Assembly: GCA_959604115.1 (NCBI GenBank)
Contig: CAUHBW010000282.1
Location: 1-5,329 of the forward strand
Reading direction: 5' to 3'
DNA length: 5,329 nt
Source: an uncultured Bilophila sp.
GTDB lineage: Bacteria > Desulfobacterota > Desulfovibrionia > Desulfovibrionales > Desulfovibrionaceae
Of this stretch, positions 5,327-5,329 are shown piece by piece; positions within the stretch are counted from its first letter, which is position 1, and the number at the start of each line of letters is the position of its first letter. The position numbers and the translations under genes were made by a program. Under the pieces are notes generated by a model. The model made no database searches, was not told the DNA's origin, and saw only the letters and a program-made list of their open reading frames with translations.

Positions 5327-5329
5327 GCC

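Noticed and set aside
1..5329. Transposon interpretation of the inverted repeats
   Set aside because: No transposase or integrase gene is present, target duplications cannot be seen because the repeats touch the window edges, and each repeat is itself a terminator-like hairpin. It is kept only as a cassette hypothesis.

Overview
The window looks like a single plus-strand gene cluster of a GC-rich (roughly 60-65% GC) Gram-negative bacterium. The intergenic hairpin families resemble ones I associate with Desulfovibrionaceae: the GGGGAGGACTTTCT palindrome at both ends, and the AAGGGAGCG...CGCTCCCTT repeat ending in CGCCGGAGGC. That assignment rests on memory of repeat style, not on a search. All six genes run in the same direction and together suggest biosynthesis of an activated, probably 3-deoxy-2-ulosonate-type, sugar for a surface polysaccharide (LPS, capsule or glycoprotein glycan).

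Layout. Positions 1-41 hold a palindromic hairpin plus 11 flanking bases, and the same 41 bases recur inverted at 5286-5326, so the cluster is bracketed by inverted repeats. A sigma70-like promoter candidate lies at 65-93. The first block has an HpcH/HpaI-type pyruvate aldolase (225-983), a short-loop NAD-dependent epimerase/dehydratase-like SDR (1075-1992) and a divergent KdsB-like cytidylyltransferase (2015-2785). The 294-base gap 2786-3079 carries no gene. It holds a GC-rich hairpin, a good intrinsic-terminator candidate (2891-2922) and a two-hairpin repeat whose tail supplies the ribosome binding site of the next gene. The second block has a left-handed-beta-helix acyltransferase (3080-3649), a D-2-hydroxyacid/phosphoglycerate dehydrogenase-like protein (3713-4624) and, one base later, a HAD phosphatase-like protein (4626-5273). 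A terminator-like hairpin copy of the end repeat follows at 5297-5326.

Working model (inference). The aldolase would join pyruvate to an aldehyde, giving a 2-keto-3-deoxy acid without a PEP-dependent synthase such as KdsA or NeuB. The SDR and the 2-hydroxyacid dehydrogenase would do redox or stereochemical steps, the HAD enzyme would remove a phosphate, the acyltransferase would decorate the sugar, and the KdsB-like enzyme would activate it as a CMP-sugar. The cytidylyltransferase keeps the metal and nucleotide motifs but has lost several residues typical of Kdo-specific KdsB, so the product is probably not ordinary Kdo. No glycosyltransferase, transporter, transposase, RNA gene or CRISPR array is visible.
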